This document shows, one piece after another, positions 31,481-32,235 of a DNA stretch of 32,235 bases (position 1 is its first letter; every line of letters starts with the position of its first letter). The DNA comes from Streptomyces sp. WM6378. Its GTDB lineage: Bacteria > Actinomycetota > Actinomycetes > Streptomycetales > Streptomycetaceae. A program made the translations under genes and the position numbers. Below the pieces are notes generated by a model. That model was given only the letters and a program-made list of their open reading frames with translations. It made no database searches and was not told where the DNA came from. The DNA lies in contig NZ_LGDD01000342.1 of the NCBI RefSeq assembly GCF_001279695.1, forward strand, positions 1 through 32,235, in the 5' to 3' direction.

Positions 31481-32086
31481 ATGTCCGGGCCGACCCACGA
31501 GCTGACCCTCCACCCCGCCGCTCAGGACCTCCTCTTCCGCGAGGCGCGCACCGCCAACACGTTCACCCCCGAGCCGGTGACCGAAGAGCAGGTCCAGGCG
31601 GTGTACGACCTGGTCAAGTACGCCCCCACCGCGTACAACCAGTCGCCGCTGCGGGTGGTCCTGGTCCGGTCCGCCGAAGCCCGCGGGCGGCTCGTGGACC
31701 TCATGGCCGAGGGCAACCGGCCGAAGACCGAGGCCGCCCCGCTGGTCGCGATCCTCGCCGCCGACAGCGAGTTCCACGACGAACTCCCGGCGCTGCTCCC
31801 GCACTTCCCGCAGGCCAAGGACCTCTTCTTCGCCGACCGCACGGTCCGGGAGGAGTCCGCGCTGCTCAACGCGACGCTCCAGGCGGCGTACTTCATCCTC
31901 GGCGTGCGGGCCGCGGGCCTTGCCGCCGGGCCGATGACCGGGTTCGACTTCCCCGGCGTGCAGAAGGAGTTCCTCGACGACGACCACACCCCGTTGATGG
32001 TCGTGAACATCGGCCGCCCGGGACCGGACGCCTGGTACCCGCGCTCGCCCCGGCTCGCCTACGACCAGGTCGTCACTACGGCCTGA
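31481..32086 (+). CDS. Nitroreductase family protein, malonic semialdehyde reductase (RutE)-like
   Basis: Protein of 201 aa with the FMN-binding nitroreductase fold. LLFREARTANTFTPEPVTEEQVQAVYDLVKYAPTAYNQSPLRVVLV is the typical N-terminal half, where APTAYNQSPLR contributes flavin contacts. ALLNATLQAAYFILGVRAAGLAAGPMTGFD is the central helix and glycine turn. The short form matches HadB/RutE proteins that reduce malonic semialdehyde or related compounds with NAD(P)H. ACAGGAG precedes the ATG. Expression is probably controlled by the divergent MarR regulator. Confidence 0.88.
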   Translation: MSGPTHELTLHPAAQDLLFREARTANTFTPEPVTEEQVQAVYDLVKYAPTAYNQSPLRVVLVRSAEARGRLVDLMAEGNRPKTEAAPLVAILAADSEFHDELPALLPHFPQAKDLFFADRTVREESALLNATLQAAYFILGVRAAGLAAGPMTGFDFPGVQKEFLDDDHTPLMVVNIGRPGPDAWYPRSPRLAYDQVVTTA

Positions 32087-32190
32087 ACGGCCCCGACCCG
32101 GCCCGAGCCATTCGAACCGCCCCGCCCGAACCACTCGGGCCCCCTGAGGCCCAACCGCCCCCGCCGCGCCACGTCCTGGAGCCGTCCACC

Positions 32191-32235
32191 ATGTCTGTGC
32201 CCACCCCGACCCGCCCCCGCGCCGCCATGCCGGCG
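32191..32235 (+). CDS. Possible start of a further gene, truncated by the window end
   Basis: ATG at 32191 with GGAG 9 nt upstream opens a frame reading MSVPTPTRPRAAMPA up to the window edge. Fifteen codons are too few to identify a product. Confidence 0.35.
   Translation, partial: MSVPTPTRPRAAMPA

Overview
The window looks like chromosomal DNA of a Streptomyces or close relative. Base composition is very high in G+C, third codon positions are almost all G/C, and many genes are typical of that genus: nickel superoxide dismutase with its maturation peptidase, the fused 2-oxoglutarate decarboxylase/dehydrogenase, a DUF4097/PadR pair, and small actinomycete-only proteins. No insertion sequence, prophage, CRISPR array or resistance island is visible. 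The order nickel SOD, amino-acid ABC transporter, malic enzyme, kgd, two-component system fits my memory of the S. coelicolor core chromosome around SCO5250-SCO5283; this is recollection, not a search.

Layout. 1-3.4 kb: the last 36 codons of a protein that is probably a family 2 encapsulin shell, then a polyprenyl diphosphate synthase (a known cargo class of such shells), an MFS exporter and a GNAT enzyme. 3.4-7.4 kb: small accessory genes, namely a short unknown protein, a DUF1648 membrane protein with a YtrA-type GntR regulator, VOC and NTF2-like proteins, and two divergent P-loop kinases. 7.5-9.2 kb: an abnormal tRNA-like gene, sodN with a 3'UTR resembling the s-SodF small RNA, sodX, and a CGNR zinc-finger regulator whose 3' end overlaps sodX antisense. 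9.3-12.9 kb: a methyltransferase, then a polar amino-acid ABC transporter on the minus strand with a PHO-box-like repeat upstream. 13.4-16.7 kb: malic enzyme behind a strongly structured leader, a quinone-oxidoreductase-like enzyme, and a two-gene HTH/Clp-N module behind two identical operators. 16.7-17.1 kb: an intergenic block of Streptomyces repeats. 17.1-20.4 kb: PadR and DUF4097 genes and unknown proteins. 20.6-22.0 kb: two tandem paralogous membrane proteins and a DUF6191-like protein. 22.1-28.2 kb, all minus: response regulator, histidine kinase, kgd. 28.3-32.2 kb: a spermidine-synthase-like protein, a rhomboid-like membrane protein, a GNAT, and a MarR regulator divergent from a nitroreductase-family enzyme.

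How it fits together. The central metabolic genes (kgd, malic enzyme, amino-acid uptake) and nickel SOD are housekeeping. Much of the rest consists of small regulator-target pairs, each with a recognisable operator at its promoter: YtrA/DUF1648, HTH/Clp-N, PadR/DUF4097 and MarR/nitroreductase. At least eight genes lack a Shine-Dalgarno sequence and have a -10 box 6-7 nt before the start codon, the pattern of leaderless transcripts. The items most worth a second look are the non-canonical tRNA-like gene, the twin-operator HTH/Clp-N module, the shell/polyprenyl-synthase edge, the long nested hairpin before malic enzyme, and the tandem membrane paralogs.
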